Part shown: piece by piece, positions 46,404 to 54,712 of the stretch
Layout of the letters: each line of letters starts with the position of its first letter
How positions within the stretch are numbered: the stretch's first letter is position 1
Assembly (NCBI GenBank): GCA_020060215.1
Contig: JAGVAP010000085.1
Span: 1 to 57,205 of the forward strand
Direction of reading: 5' to 3'
DNA: 57,205 nucleotides
Origin: Deltaproteobacteria bacterium
GTDB lineage: Bacteria; Desulfobacterota; DSM-4660; Desulfatiglandales; HGW-15
Translations under genes and position numbers: made by a program
The notes under the pieces: model-generated
What the model was told of the DNA's origin: nothing
Databases searched by the model: none
Seen by the model: only the letters and a program-made list of their open reading frames with translations

Positions 46404-47894
46404 ATGGCATTGAGGACGCCACAGCAATATCTGGAGAGTCTCAGGGACGGAAGGGTCGTTTACTGTAACGGCGAAAGGGTCCCGGATGTGACGAAACACC
46501 CCATTCTCAACATCAGCAACCATTGGGTGGCGATGGATTACGTTATGAGCAATGACCCCCGCTACCAGGATCTTCTTACCGACATGGACGAAGACGGCGA
46601 TCGCGTGGCCTTTGTCCTGCAGCCGCAGCGGACCAGAGAGGACCTGCTCAGGCTGCGGGAGGTCGTCAAGCTCTGGGCCCGCGCCACCTTCGGAAAGCCG
46701 AGCGGAGCCAAATTCGTGGCCAAGGACGGCCTGAACGCCGTCACCGTGGTCAGTCGAAGGGTGGACAAAAAATACGGGACCCGTTATGCGGCCAACGTCG
46801 AAACGTATCGGAAGTACCTCAAGAAGAACGACCTCGCTTTCGCGATGGGGCTGACCGACGTGAAGGGGGACAGGAGTCTCCGCCCCTCCCAGCAGAAGCA
46901 GCACCAGGACTTCTACGTGCGGGTCGTCGAAGAGCGGAGGGACGGAATCGTCGTATGCGGGGCCAAGGCCCATATCAGCCAGGCGGCCGCCTGCAACGAG
47001 ATCCTCGTGGCCCCCTGTCGGGCCATGCGCGAAGACGACAAGCCGTACGCCGTCTCCTTTGCAGTGCCGGTGAACACGAAGGGGATCACCGTCGTCTCAG
47101 CAGAACCCGAGGTGGAGAAGGGGGTCGATCTGTTCGACCACCCCATTGCGGGGAGCGTCTACATCAACGACGCCCTCATCGTCTTCGACCATGTGTTCAT
47201 CCCCCATGAAAGGATCTTCCTGAAGGGGGAGTGGGAGTTTGCCGGTCAGATAGCGTACATGTTCGCGAACTTTCACCGCTTGAGTGCCGAGACCTACAAG
47301 GCCATCGAGCTGGAGCTCTTCACCGGCGCTGCGGTGCTGATGGCCGAGTACAACGGGGTGGAAAAGGCGCCCCATGTGCGCGATAAGCTGACCTGGCTCG
47401 CCATGTACACCGAGGCCGTGGAGATCCTTGGAAGGGCGGCCTGCGAGCACTGCAGCAGTGAACCGGACTCCGATCTCGTTTACCCGAACCCCATGGTCGC
47501 CAACATCTGCAAGTTCTATTTTGCCGACCACTGGCACCAGGCGACGAAATATATTCAGGACATCGGAGGAGGCATCCTGGTGACCTGCCCCACCTCGAAG
47601 GACTACTTCAACCCCGAGATCCGCCCCCTGATGGAAAAATATCTGGCCGGGAAGGCCGGGGTCCCGACCGAGAGCCGGCTCCGCATGATCAAGCTCGTCA
47701 GGGATCTGACCTCTTGCTATGAAGACGTGTTGACCATTCACGCCGAAGGGTCCCTGGAGGCCCAGAAGCTCTCCATCCTGACCCTGGCCGATTTTGAGAG
47801 GTACAGGGCGGCGGCCTTGAGGGCGGCGCGGGTGGAGAACCCGAGGAAGCATCCCCTGTTCCAGGATCTTCCGGCCTTCCCGCCCGCGCTGTGA
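46404..47894 (+). CDS. 4-hydroxybutyryl-CoA dehydratase/HpaB-family flavoprotein lacking Fe-S ligands
   Basis: 496-aa member of the family that joins 4-hydroxyphenylacetate 3-monooxygenase (HpaB) and 4-hydroxybutyryl-CoA dehydratase (AbfD). Matching segments: DYVMSNDPRYQDLLT, TDVKGDRSLRPSQQ, GIVVCGAKAHISQAA, DHVFIPHERIFL, DIGGGILVTCPTSKDYFNPE. From remembered AbfD sequence, two of the cluster cysteines (C99, C103) correspond to Ser and Phe here (SGAKFVAKDGLN) and C299 to Tyr; only the histidine (H292) is kept (NFHRLSAETY). It should therefore bind FAD without the [4Fe-4S] cluster. It starts 40 nt after the molybdoenzyme stop with AACGGAGGAATC before the ATG. Confidence 0.85.
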   Translation: MALRTPQQYLESLRDGRVVYCNGERVPDVTKHPILNISNHWVAMDYVMSNDPRYQDLLTDMDEDGDRVAFVLQPQRTREDLLRLREVVKLWARATFGKPSGAKFVAKDGLNAVTVVSRRVDKKYGTRYAANVETYRKYLKKNDLAFAMGLTDVKGDRSLRPSQQKQHQDFYVRVVEERRDGIVVCGAKAHISQAAACNEILVAPCRAMREDDKPYAVSFAVPVNTKGITVVSAEPEVEKGVDLFDHPIAGSVYINDALIVFDHVFIPHERIFLKGEWEFAGQIAYMFANFHRLSAETYKAIELELFTGAAVLMAEYNGVEKAPHVRDKLTWLAMYTEAVEILGRAACEHCSSEPDSDLVYPNPMVANICKFYFADHWHQATKYIQDIGGGILVTCPTSKDYFNPEIRPLMEKYLAGKAGVPTESRLRMIKLVRDLTSCYEDVLTIHAEGSLEAQKLSILTLADFERYRAAALRAARVENPRKHPLFQDLPAFPPAL

Positions 47895-47969
47895 AAAAGA
47901 ACCGACTCCAGAGGGGTCGACTTGGATTGCACCCCGGAGGAGAAGATTATGGCGCGGACAAGCCGGAAT

Positions 47970-48091
47970 CTGGAAGGTTGGAATAGTGGAGTACTGGAGA
48001 ACAACAGTCAAGAGCTTGGGGATGAGGGTGCCGCAAGACGGCTTTCTCGCCCTGGACCCATCGTTCCGTGATTCCATCATTCCATCAATCC
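47970..48091. repeat. Intergenic repeat with GGTTGGAATA arm
   Basis: CTGGAAGGTTGGAATAGTGG (47970-47989) recurs with three changes at 30037-30056, and ATTCCATCATTCCATCAATC at 48071-48090 is a degenerate inverted arm. It occupies the gap between the HpaB-like and 3-hydroxyacyl-CoA dehydrogenase genes. Confidence 0.45.
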
Positions 48092-48110
48092 ACGAATGAG
48101 GGGGAAGGAT

Positions 48111-49316
48111 ATGCGTCCCAAAAAGGTTGCGGTGATCGGAGCGGGGGCCATGGGTTCAGGCATCGCCCATGCGCTGGCCGCCGCGTCCATAGAGGTCGTC
48201 CTGGTGGATGTAAACATGGGTCTGGTTGAGAAGGGCCTGCAGCGGATCGATGCAAGATGCGCATCGGACGTCGGGAAGGGAAGACTCGCCGCTGAAGATA
48301 AGGACCGGTTCATGGCACGCATCCGTGGGAGCGTGAGCCCGGCGGTCGGGTCGGATTCGGAGCTCGTGGTCGAGGCCGTGGTGGAGGATCGACGCATCAA
48401 GGGCGAGCTCTTTCGTTCCCTCGACCGCATCTGTCCGCGGGAGACCGTCTTTGCGACCAACACTTCGACCCTGTCGGTCACCGACCTGGGCCGTTCATCA
48501 GGCAGGCCGGAGACCTTTCTCGGCCTGCATTTTTTCAATCCCGTTCACGCGATGAAGCTCGTCGAGGTGATCCCGGGGCTGGACACGGGAAGAGAGACCC
48601 TCGGTGGAGCAATCGATCTGATCCAGTCGATCGGGAAGATACCGGTGGTGGTGCAGGACTGCCCCGGGTTCCTGGTAAACCGCATCCTCCTGGCATACAT
48701 CGGCGAAGCGCTGCACTGTGTGCAGGAGGGCATCGACCCCGAAGAGATCGATACGGAGGCCAGGAGGGCCGGTTTCCCGATGGGACCCCTCGAGCTTTCG
48801 GACATGGTCGGCTGGGATGTGAGCCTCCATACGTTTCCGATCCTCCACGACGCCTACGGCGAGCGGTTCCCCTTTCCGGGGATCGTCCGGAAGCTCAATG
48901 AGGCCGGCCGGCTGGGGATGAAGACGGGGAGGGGGATCTACACCGAAGGGAAGATCGACGGCGAGTTCCGTGCGATGGTCAGAGGCATGGGACACCAGGA
49001 GGGGGCTGGAGGCTTTTCCATGGACCGCCTCATCCTGCGTCAGGTGAACGAGGCGGTCTATTGCCTCCAGGAGTCCGTTGCCACTGCGGAAGAGATCGAT
49101 CGGGCCATGGTCCTGGGCACAGGGTTCCCCAATCAGAAAGGCACGGGCGGCCCCCTCCACTGGGCGGACGAGAGGGGCCTCGACCGGGTGCTCTTTGGAT
49201 TGGAGGAGCTGGCGAGGAGAGAAGGGGCGAGATTCTGGCCCCATCACCTTCTCAAGAGGTACCTGGCTGCGGGAAGATCGGGCAGGAAATCCGGGAGAGG
49301 GTTTTTCACCTATTAG
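48111..49316 (+). CDS. 3-hydroxyacyl-CoA dehydrogenase 1
   Basis: NAD-dependent oxidation of 3-hydroxyacyl-CoA in beta-oxidation. 401 aa. Rossmann GAGAMGSGIAHALA; catalytic region FFNPVHAMKLVEVIPG (His); QDCPGFLVNRIL; two consecutive 3HCDH C-terminal domains (PMGPLELSDMVGWDVSLHTF and the repeat in the last about 95 residues, ending SGRGFFTY). The duplication resembles PaaH/FadJ-type stand-alone enzymes. The start at 48111 follows AGGGGGAAGGAT; ATG 48096 overlaps that site. Confidence 0.92.
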   Translation: MRPKKVAVIGAGAMGSGIAHALAAASIEVVLVDVNMGLVEKGLQRIDARCASDVGKGRLAAEDKDRFMARIRGSVSPAVGSDSELVVEAVVEDRRIKGELFRSLDRICPRETVFATNTSTLSVTDLGRSSGRPETFLGLHFFNPVHAMKLVEVIPGLDTGRETLGGAIDLIQSIGKIPVVVQDCPGFLVNRILLAYIGEALHCVQEGIDPEEIDTEARRAGFPMGPLELSDMVGWDVSLHTFPILHDAYGERFPFPGIVRKLNEAGRLGMKTGRGIYTEGKIDGEFRAMVRGMGHQEGAGGFSMDRLILRQVNEAVYCLQESVATAEEIDRAMVLGTGFPNQKGTGGPLHWADERGLDRVLFGLEELARREGARFWPHHLLKRYLAAGRSGRKSGRGFFTY

Positions 49317-49331
49317 ACTGGGGATAAGAAG

Positions 49332-50516
49332 ATGGCGTTGAAAGAGGTAGTGATCGTAAGCGGGGTCAGAACCCCCATTGGAGATCTTCTCGGCGGTCTC
49401 AAAGAGCTGACCTGCGTGGAGTTGGGTGTGATCGCGCTCAAGGCGGCCATAGAAAAGGCCTCGATCGATCCCAAGCTCATCGAGGAAGTGGTCTGCGGCA
49501 ACCCGGACATGGCCGGGGCCAAGTCGAACCCGGGGAGGCAGGTCGCCATATACTCCGGCTGTACATGGGAGACGGTGGCCTGCACCGTGAACCAGCAGTG
49601 CGTATCCTCCCTGAGGGCCGCGGAGATCATGTACCAGGAACTGCTGCTGGGAAAAGTGGAGGTCGGGGCAACCGTCGGTTGCGAGAGCATGTCCAACATT
49701 CCCTATTTGGTCATGGGCGCCCGCTCAGGGCTGAGAATGGGACATCAGCAGCTGGTGGACGCGATGTATAATGACGGCATGACCGACGCCTTCTACAACA
49801 TCCTCATGGGGGAGACGGCTGAAAACATCGTCCGGATGTACAACATCTCCCGGGAAGAGCAGGATGAGTTCGCGCTCATGAGCCATCACCGGGCCTGTGC
49901 AGCCATCAACAACAAGACCCTTGTGGACGAAGTGGTCCCGGTTGAGATCCAGTCGAAGAAAGGAACGAAGATCTTCGATACCGATGAGCGTCCCCGGCAG
50001 GGACTCACCATGGAAGACCTGGCGAAGCTGAAACCGGCTTTCGTGAAGGACGGCACTGTGACCGCGGGGAATTCCTCAGGCATCAACGACGGTGCGGCGG
50101 CCCTGATCATGATGACCCTGGACAAGGCCAACGAACTCGGCATCAAGCCCCTCGCCCGCGTGGTGGCCACCGGATCTGCGGCGGTGGATGCCAGGATCAT
50201 GGGCATGGGGGTGGTGCCGGCGGTCAGGAAGGCGCTCCAATTCGCCGATCTCCCCCTGGAAGCGATCGACTACTGGGAGATCAATGAGGCCTTTGCGGCC
50301 CAGATCCTGGGGTGCAACCGCGAGTTGAAGATTCCCCCGGACAGGATGAACGGTCACGGCGGGGGCATCTCCCTGGGCCATCCTGTGGGCATGACCGGGG
50401 CACGTCTGCTCGTCTCGCTGATCCACGAGATGCGCCGTCGCGGCGCGCGCTACGGAGGGGCCTCCCTTTGCGGGGGAGGCGGTCCGGCCACGGCCATGAT
50501 CGTGGAAGCCGTCTAG
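49332..50516 (+). CDS. Thiolase (acetyl-CoA C-acyltransferase/acetyltransferase)
   Basis: Cleaves 3-ketoacyl-CoA with CoA, the last beta-oxidation step. 394 aa. Active-site C90 in VNQQCVSSLRA, H350 in ISLGHPVGMTGARL and C380 in SLCGGGGPATAM; GMGVVPAVRKAL and WEINEAFAAQ complete the signatures. Starts 15 nt after the HAD1 stop. The GNPDMAGAKSNPGRQVAIYS segment departs slightly from the common GNVLQAGLGQNPARQ motif, suggesting specialised substrates. Confidence 0.94.
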   Translation: MALKEVVIVSGVRTPIGDLLGGLKELTCVELGVIALKAAIEKASIDPKLIEEVVCGNPDMAGAKSNPGRQVAIYSGCTWETVACTVNQQCVSSLRAAEIMYQELLLGKVEVGATVGCESMSNIPYLVMGARSGLRMGHQQLVDAMYNDGMTDAFYNILMGETAENIVRMYNISREEQDEFALMSHHRACAAINNKTLVDEVVPVEIQSKKGTKIFDTDERPRQGLTMEDLAKLKPAFVKDGTVTAGNSSGINDGAAALIMMTLDKANELGIKPLARVVATGSAAVDARIMGMGVVPAVRKALQFADLPLEAIDYWEINEAFAAQILGCNRELKIPPDRMNGHGGGISLGHPVGMTGARLLVSLIHEMRRRGARYGGASLCGGGGPATAMIVEAV

Positions 50517-50638
50517 TTTTCGTTTCGCGTCGCGTAAGGGAATCGTCATCTCGACCGAAGGGAGAGATCTGATTTGCGTTCAGGTCAAGGCAAGGCAGGG
50601 GGTTGAACGTCGCCGGGAATGATTTCGGGAGAAGATCG

Positions 50639-51397
50639 ATGGCTGATGAAGTGCTGTATGAGAGAGAGGGGCCCCTGGGGTTTGTGACCATCAACCGCCC
50701 TGGAGCGAGAAACTCGCTGAACATGGCGGTCTTCTCGCGACTCGACGAGATCCTCGACCGGGTTGGCGGCGACGAAGATCTGAGGGTTCTCGTCGTGACG
50801 GGGGCCGGCCATGTCTTCGTATCGGGGGCAGACATCAATGAACTTCTCCATCTCGATACCACGTCGGGGTGGTCCGCCTCCCGTTTTCAGCAGTCGGTCT
50901 TTCACAAGCTCGAGAGACTGGGCAAGCCCTCCATTGCCGCCATCGACGGATTTGCACTTGGTGGTGGACTGGAACTGGCCTTATCGTGTACATTCCGGTT
51001 AGCCACCACCCGGGCGAGGCTGGGTTTCCCGGAACTGGGGCTCGGGATCATTCCCGCCTTCGGGGGAACGCAGCGTCTGGTCCGAACGGTGGGGCAGGCC
51101 AAGGCAGCGGAACTGATCCTTTTCCATTCCATGATCGACGGCGAGGAGGCCTCGAGGATCGGGCTGGTGAACCGGGCGGTTGAGCCCGATCAGCTCATGA
51201 AGACCAGCCGGGAGATGGCCGGGACCCTCTCCCGGCTGAGCCCTCTGGCTGTCCGTCTGGAAATGGAACTGCTCTTCGAAGCGGAAAACAAGGGGTTCGG
51301 GACCGGCATGGCCCTCGAATCCGCGCTGGGGGCCTTGGCCGTATCTTCCGCCGAGGCCAAGCGCTTGTTGGAGGGCTTTCTGCAGAAGCGCAAATAG
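50639..51397 (+). CDS. Enoyl-CoA hydratase/isomerase
   Basis: Adds water to enoyl-CoA (crotonase fold), 252 aa. Oxyanion-hole segment VFVSGADINEL; FALGGGLELALSC with E112; FPELGLGIIPAFGGTQRL with E132, so both catalytic glutamates are present and hydratase activity is likely. The start at ATG 50639 follows GGGAGAAGATCG. The 122-nt gap after the thiolase gene has no recognised feature. Confidence 0.93.
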   Translation: MADEVLYEREGPLGFVTINRPGARNSLNMAVFSRLDEILDRVGGDEDLRVLVVTGAGHVFVSGADINELLHLDTTSGWSASRFQQSVFHKLERLGKPSIAAIDGFALGGGLELALSCTFRLATTRARLGFPELGLGIIPAFGGTQRLVRTVGQAKAAELILFHSMIDGEEASRIGLVNRAVEPDQLMKTSREMAGTLSRLSPLAVRLEMELLFEAENKGFGTGMALESALGALAVSSAEAKRLLEGFLQKRK

Positions 51398-51472
51398 ACC
51401 GGCGCCCAATGAATACGACCGGTAAAGGGGGGGGCCCGTGCCGACTACCCTGTCACCTTTCTGGGGAGGTCA

Positions 51473-51605
51473 GCCCCGGTTGCTTGCCGCCGGAGGGGGC
51501 AAGATCGATCGAACAGTAAATCGTGGTGGTTTTCTGTAGGAGCAAGCTCCTGCTTGCGATCTCCTCGGAACTGAAAGAATCGCAAGCAGGGGCGTGTTCC
51601 TACAA
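51473..51605 (+). repeat. REP-like dispersed repeat, copy 1
   Basis: A 133-bp element. A unique arm (GCCCCGGTTGCTTGCCGCCG, then GAGGGGGCAAGATCGATCGA, ACAG...) is followed by a palindromic part, GTAGGAGCAAGCTCCTGCTT/GCGAT and its inverse at 51579-51603. An inverted copy with the same arm order lies at 56726-56857. Palindromes with GTAGGAGC ends are typical of REP elements mobilised by RAYT (Y1) transposases. Confidence 0.75.
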
Positions 51606-51812
51606 GGATGCTCTTCAACGATATCATTCATGTCGAAGCTTATCCGCCGGTCCCTGGCTCGTAGTGAGGGTTCTGATCCATTGGGCGCTCCGGTTGGGAA
51701 ACATTTCCTTTGTTCCCGGCACGGATCACCGGCGTAGCCATTGTTCATACCACCGGCATGCCAGTGGATGATTCCTTCATTCAGGATAGGCTCGAGACAA
51801 GGAGGAGAAGAA

Positions 51813-52940
51813 ATGAAAGAGGTGAAGACGGTTGGAATCATCGGTTTCGGTGTGATGGGTGCGGCCATCGGGCTCAATGCCGCGGCAAACGGATATCGGG
51901 TCGTGTACAAGGAGTTGAACGATGAGCTGGTCAGATCCATGTACGACAAGTTCGTCTCGAAAGCCTTGGCCAAGAGAGTGGGGCAGGGGAAGATGACCCA
52001 GGCGGATATGGACACGATCTGCGGGATGATCACGGGAACGACCTCTTACCAAGACCTCGCAGGATGCGATCTGATCATCGAAGCGGCCATCGAGAAGATG
52101 GATCTGAAAATTGGAATCTTCGGGGAATTGTCGGATGCGTGCCCCAAGGACACGATCATCGTGAGCAACACATCGACCTTTCTCATCGAAAAGCTCATGG
52201 AGAAGGTGGCCAACCCGGCAAGGACCGCGGGTCTTCACTACTTCTTCCCGGCCAACGTCAACCGGCTGGTCGAGGTCATCCGACAGAAGAACACAAGCGA
52301 TGAGACCTACGGGGCACTGATGGATTTCTCCCGGCAGAACAAGAAGGTGCCGATCACGGTCAAGGACTTCCCGGGATTCGCCATCAACCCGATCTTTATC
52401 TCCAGCTACCTGGTGCTCAACTCCTTCTTCGGCGACGTGTACAACGCGGCGACGCTGGAAAGCATCTCCCAGGAGACGCTGGGCGTGAAGTACGGCATCA
52501 TGTGGGTGCAGAACGGCTCCGGCCTGGGGACGGCCTATCATGCAGGCTGCTCGATGGTGGAGTACCTTTCCGGGTCCGACATCGGCTTTCCGCCGGTCCC
52601 GGGCCAGCTGAAGAGCATGTTCGAAAGCGGCAGACTCTGGGATCTGGAAGGGACTGTCCTCAAAGACCCGCAGGAGCGCAGCATCGTGGGCGACAGCCTG
52701 CTGGGCTCCATATTCTGCATCGCCACCCATCTGGTCGAAAAGCAGGTCGTGTCGCCCAAGGACCTGGAGCTTGGCGTCTGCACCGCCCTGGCCTGGCCGA
52801 AGGGGCCTTTTACCCTCATGAATGAGATGGGGATGAATGAAGTCCTGAAGCGGGTGAAAAGGGCGGTGGAGGCCGGGTACTTCAAGATGCCCCGCAAGTT
52901 CGCTTCCGGTGATCTGAAGCCCTGGGATCTACAATCCTGA
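51813..52940 (+). CDS. 3-hydroxyacyl-CoA dehydrogenase 2
   Basis: Second NAD-dependent member, 375 aa, distinct from the first. Rossmann GIIGFGVMGAAIGLNAAANG; SNTSTFLIEKLMEKVANPA, then RTAGLHYFFPANVNRLVEVI (catalytic His); KDFPGFAINPIFISSYLVLN; one C-terminal domain. The sequence SYLVLNSFFGDVYNAATLES is divergent from HAD1. GACAAGGAGGAGAAGAA precedes the ATG. It may handle a branched or cyclic hydroxyacyl-CoA while HAD1 handles the linear one; inference only. Confidence 0.9.
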   Translation: MKEVKTVGIIGFGVMGAAIGLNAAANGYRVVYKELNDELVRSMYDKFVSKALAKRVGQGKMTQADMDTICGMITGTTSYQDLAGCDLIIEAAIEKMDLKIGIFGELSDACPKDTIIVSNTSTFLIEKLMEKVANPARTAGLHYFFPANVNRLVEVIRQKNTSDETYGALMDFSRQNKKVPITVKDFPGFAINPIFISSYLVLNSFFGDVYNAATLESISQETLGVKYGIMWVQNGSGLGTAYHAGCSMVEYLSGSDIGFPPVPGQLKSMFESGRLWDLEGTVLKDPQERSIVGDSLLGSIFCIATHLVEKQVVSPKDLELGVCTALAWPKGPFTLMNEMGMNEVLKRVKRAVEAGYFKMPRKFASGDLKPWDLQS

Positions 52941-52943
52941 TGC

Positions 52944-53029
52944 AGTCCGACCAAATCCCGCTGCTAAGACACGAAGACGCCAAGCAAGGTATCGTGGTCT
53001 TCTTTGTGTCTTAGGGCCTTGGTGGCAGA
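52944..53029. repeat. Dispersed intergenic repeat, AAGACAC family, copy 3
   Basis: CCAAATCCCGCTGCTAAGAC, then ACGAAGACGCCAAG, followed by the inverted arm CTTCTTTGTGTCTTAG and GGCCTTGGTGGCAGAT. It fills the space between HAD2 and acyl-CoA dehydrogenase 2 and lies just before the latter's ribosome-binding site. Confidence 0.65.
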
Positions 53030-53063
53030 TCTCAGGCCGGACGTTACAGGTGGAGGTTGGAGC

Positions 53064-54227
53064 ATGGCATTCGATTTGAGCAAAGAGCAGATCGACATTC
53101 GGAGGGCGGCCAGGGAATTCGCTGAAAAGGAGTTCCGAGAAGTCGGGCGGGAATTGGACGCCAAGGAGGAATTCGACGACCGGATATGGAAAAAGGCGGC
53201 GGAGCTGGGGTTCCTCGGCGTGTTCGTGGATGAGAAGTACGGCGGGGCGGGGATGGGATACCTGGAGCAGTGTCTCATTGTCGAGGAATTCGCCCGGGTG
53301 GACCTGGGGATCACCCACGCGATAGAGTCCGCGTTCTTCGGGACTCAGCTCATCATGCTCGCCGGGACGGAGGAGCAGAAGCGGAAATATCTCCCCGCCG
53401 TGTGCAGCGGAGAGATGAGGATGGGGGTGGCGGTCACGGAGCCGGACGCCGGGAGCGATGTCGTTTCCATTCAGACGGAGGCTGTCCGCGAAGGCGGGGA
53501 GTATGTGATCAGGGGGAACAAGATCTTCATCACCAATTGCACGGTGGCCGATTTCCTGATCGTCCTCTGCGTCACGGAACCGGACCATCCCCGAAAACAC
53601 GAGAGGCTCAGCACGATCATCGTGGAGACCGACAGGCCCGGGTACGAGGCGAGCAAGTTCCATGGGAAGCTTTCCCTTCGTCCTTCGAATACGGGGGAGG
53701 TGGCCTTTCACGATGTGCGGGTCCCGGCAGAAAACCTGCTGGGAAAACCGGGGCGGGGTTTCTATCACATCATGGAGTTCTTCAACCGCACGAGGGTCCA
53801 GGTGGCCGCTTTGGGCGTGGGCACCGCCCAGGGGGCGCTGGACAAGGCCGTGGCCCACGTGCGGCGCAGGGAACAGTTCGGGAGCCCCCTCGCATCCTTT
53901 CAGCTGATCCAGGGCAAGATCGCGGAGATGGCCACCATGACCGAGGCTGCACGCTCGATCTGCTATCGCGCGGCCTCGAAGCTCGACTCGGGGACCCCCG
54001 ACCCCGGCCTGAGTTCCATGGCCAAATGGTACTGTGCGGAGATCGCGGTCAAGGTGGCCGACGAGGCCATTCAGCTTCACGGGGGGTATGGAATCCTCGA
54101 AGAGTACGACGTGGCCCACTACTGGCGGAACGCCAAAGTCCTGGAGATCTTCGAAGGAAGCAAGGAGATCGAGAAGCTCATCATCGGCAGAAAGGTGCTC
54201 GGGGATTCAAAAAGCAAGAAACCCTGA
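53064..54227 (+). CDS. Acyl-CoA dehydrogenase 2
   Basis: FAD enzyme of 387 aa, paralogue of the gene at 36537. MAFDLSKEQIDIRRAAREFA; GVAVTEPDAGSDVVS; RREQFGSPLASFQ; IQLHGGYGILEEYD; catalytic E364 in EIFEGSKEIEKL. GGAGGTTGGAGC precedes the ATG. The two dehydrogenases share identical catalytic spacing, so they probably act on related substrates, for instance at the first and a later round of dehydrogenation. Last gene of the plus-strand cluster. Confidence 0.93.
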   Translation: MAFDLSKEQIDIRRAAREFAEKEFREVGRELDAKEEFDDRIWKKAAELGFLGVFVDEKYGGAGMGYLEQCLIVEEFARVDLGITHAIESAFFGTQLIMLAGTEEQKRKYLPAVCSGEMRMGVAVTEPDAGSDVVSIQTEAVREGGEYVIRGNKIFITNCTVADFLIVLCVTEPDHPRKHERLSTIIVETDRPGYEASKFHGKLSLRPSNTGEVAFHDVRVPAENLLGKPGRGFYHIMEFFNRTRVQVAALGVGTAQGALDKAVAHVRRREQFGSPLASFQLIQGKIAEMATMTEAARSICYRAASKLDSGTPDPGLSSMAKWYCAEIAVKVADEAIQLHGGYGILEEYDVAHYWRNAKVLEIFEGSKEIEKLIIGRKVLGDSKSKKP

Positions 54228-54246
54228 GCCCGACTTATCCTGTTTC

Positions 54247-54267
54247 CCCCTCCCTCGACGGGAGGGG
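54247..54267 (+). terminator. GC-rich hairpin after the catabolic cluster
   Basis: CCCCTCCC / GGGAGGGG with loop TCGAC, 19 nt after the last gene of the cluster. There is no T-run, so a Rho-dependent or weak terminator is more likely. Confidence 0.45.
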
Positions 54268-54288
54268 ATAAAGGGGAGGGTGGCATCT

Positions 54289-54472
54289 TCACCTTTCAAG
54301 AATCCCCTTGAATGCCGCTCCATCCAGGACCCCGATCCGTTCCCGCCCCAGCAGGATCAAGCCGCTTTCCGAAAAGCTCTTCAGCACTCTCGTGATCACG
54401 AACCGTGCCGAGTTCGTCGGCCGGCTCCTGGTGAGACATTTCAAGATACCTGCCCTGCCTCTTTCTTAGAAA
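54289..54472 (-). pseudogene. Decayed Crp/Fnr-family regulator, C-terminal fragment
   Basis: On the minus strand one frame reads RYLEMSHQEPADELGTVRD, and the next, shifted frame, reads FVITRVLKSFSESGLILLGR, then ERIGVLDGAAFKGILER before a TGA at 54289. Joined, they match the HTH of Crp/Fnr proteins (LEMSHQELADELG-TREVISRVLK-ESGLI). The N-terminal cyclic-nucleotide-binding domain is missing, cut near the IS200/IS605-like end at 54494. This is a dead remnant, not an expressed gene. Confidence 0.65.
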
Positions 54473-54493
54473 TCACCTTTCTTGGAATTCACC

Positions 54494-54640
54494 GTCAACT
54501 ACCCCACGGTACGAGTAAATGAGCGGGTAAGCACAAACGGGAAGGCCTGTTCTCGCGCAGACGGTAGAGGCGCGGAGAAAGGTAGAACATAAACCCAGAG
54601 GGAATTCCCATCCCATTCAGCCCTATTGCCATTTCGCCGA
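54494..54640 (-). mobile_element. Possible IS200/IS605-type end remnant
   Basis: On the minus strand the segment ends ACCGTGGGGTAGTTGAC; CCGTGGGGTAGTTGAC-type ends are characteristic of the right end of IS605/IS1341 elements. The preceding structured GC-rich stretch (CTTTCTCCGCGCCTCTACCG, ... GTTTGTGCTTACCCGCTCAT) has no intact gene. It would be the noncoding 3' part (omega-RNA region) of a lost tnpB. It interrupts the Crp/Fnr remnant. Assigned from memory of such ends; a search is needed. Confidence 0.4.
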
Positions 54641-54712
54641 CTTTGGCGTAGCTATATATTGACCCTCTTGAACCTCTTCGTATCGTGACCATCTCTTTCT
54701 CTGGAGGTGTCC

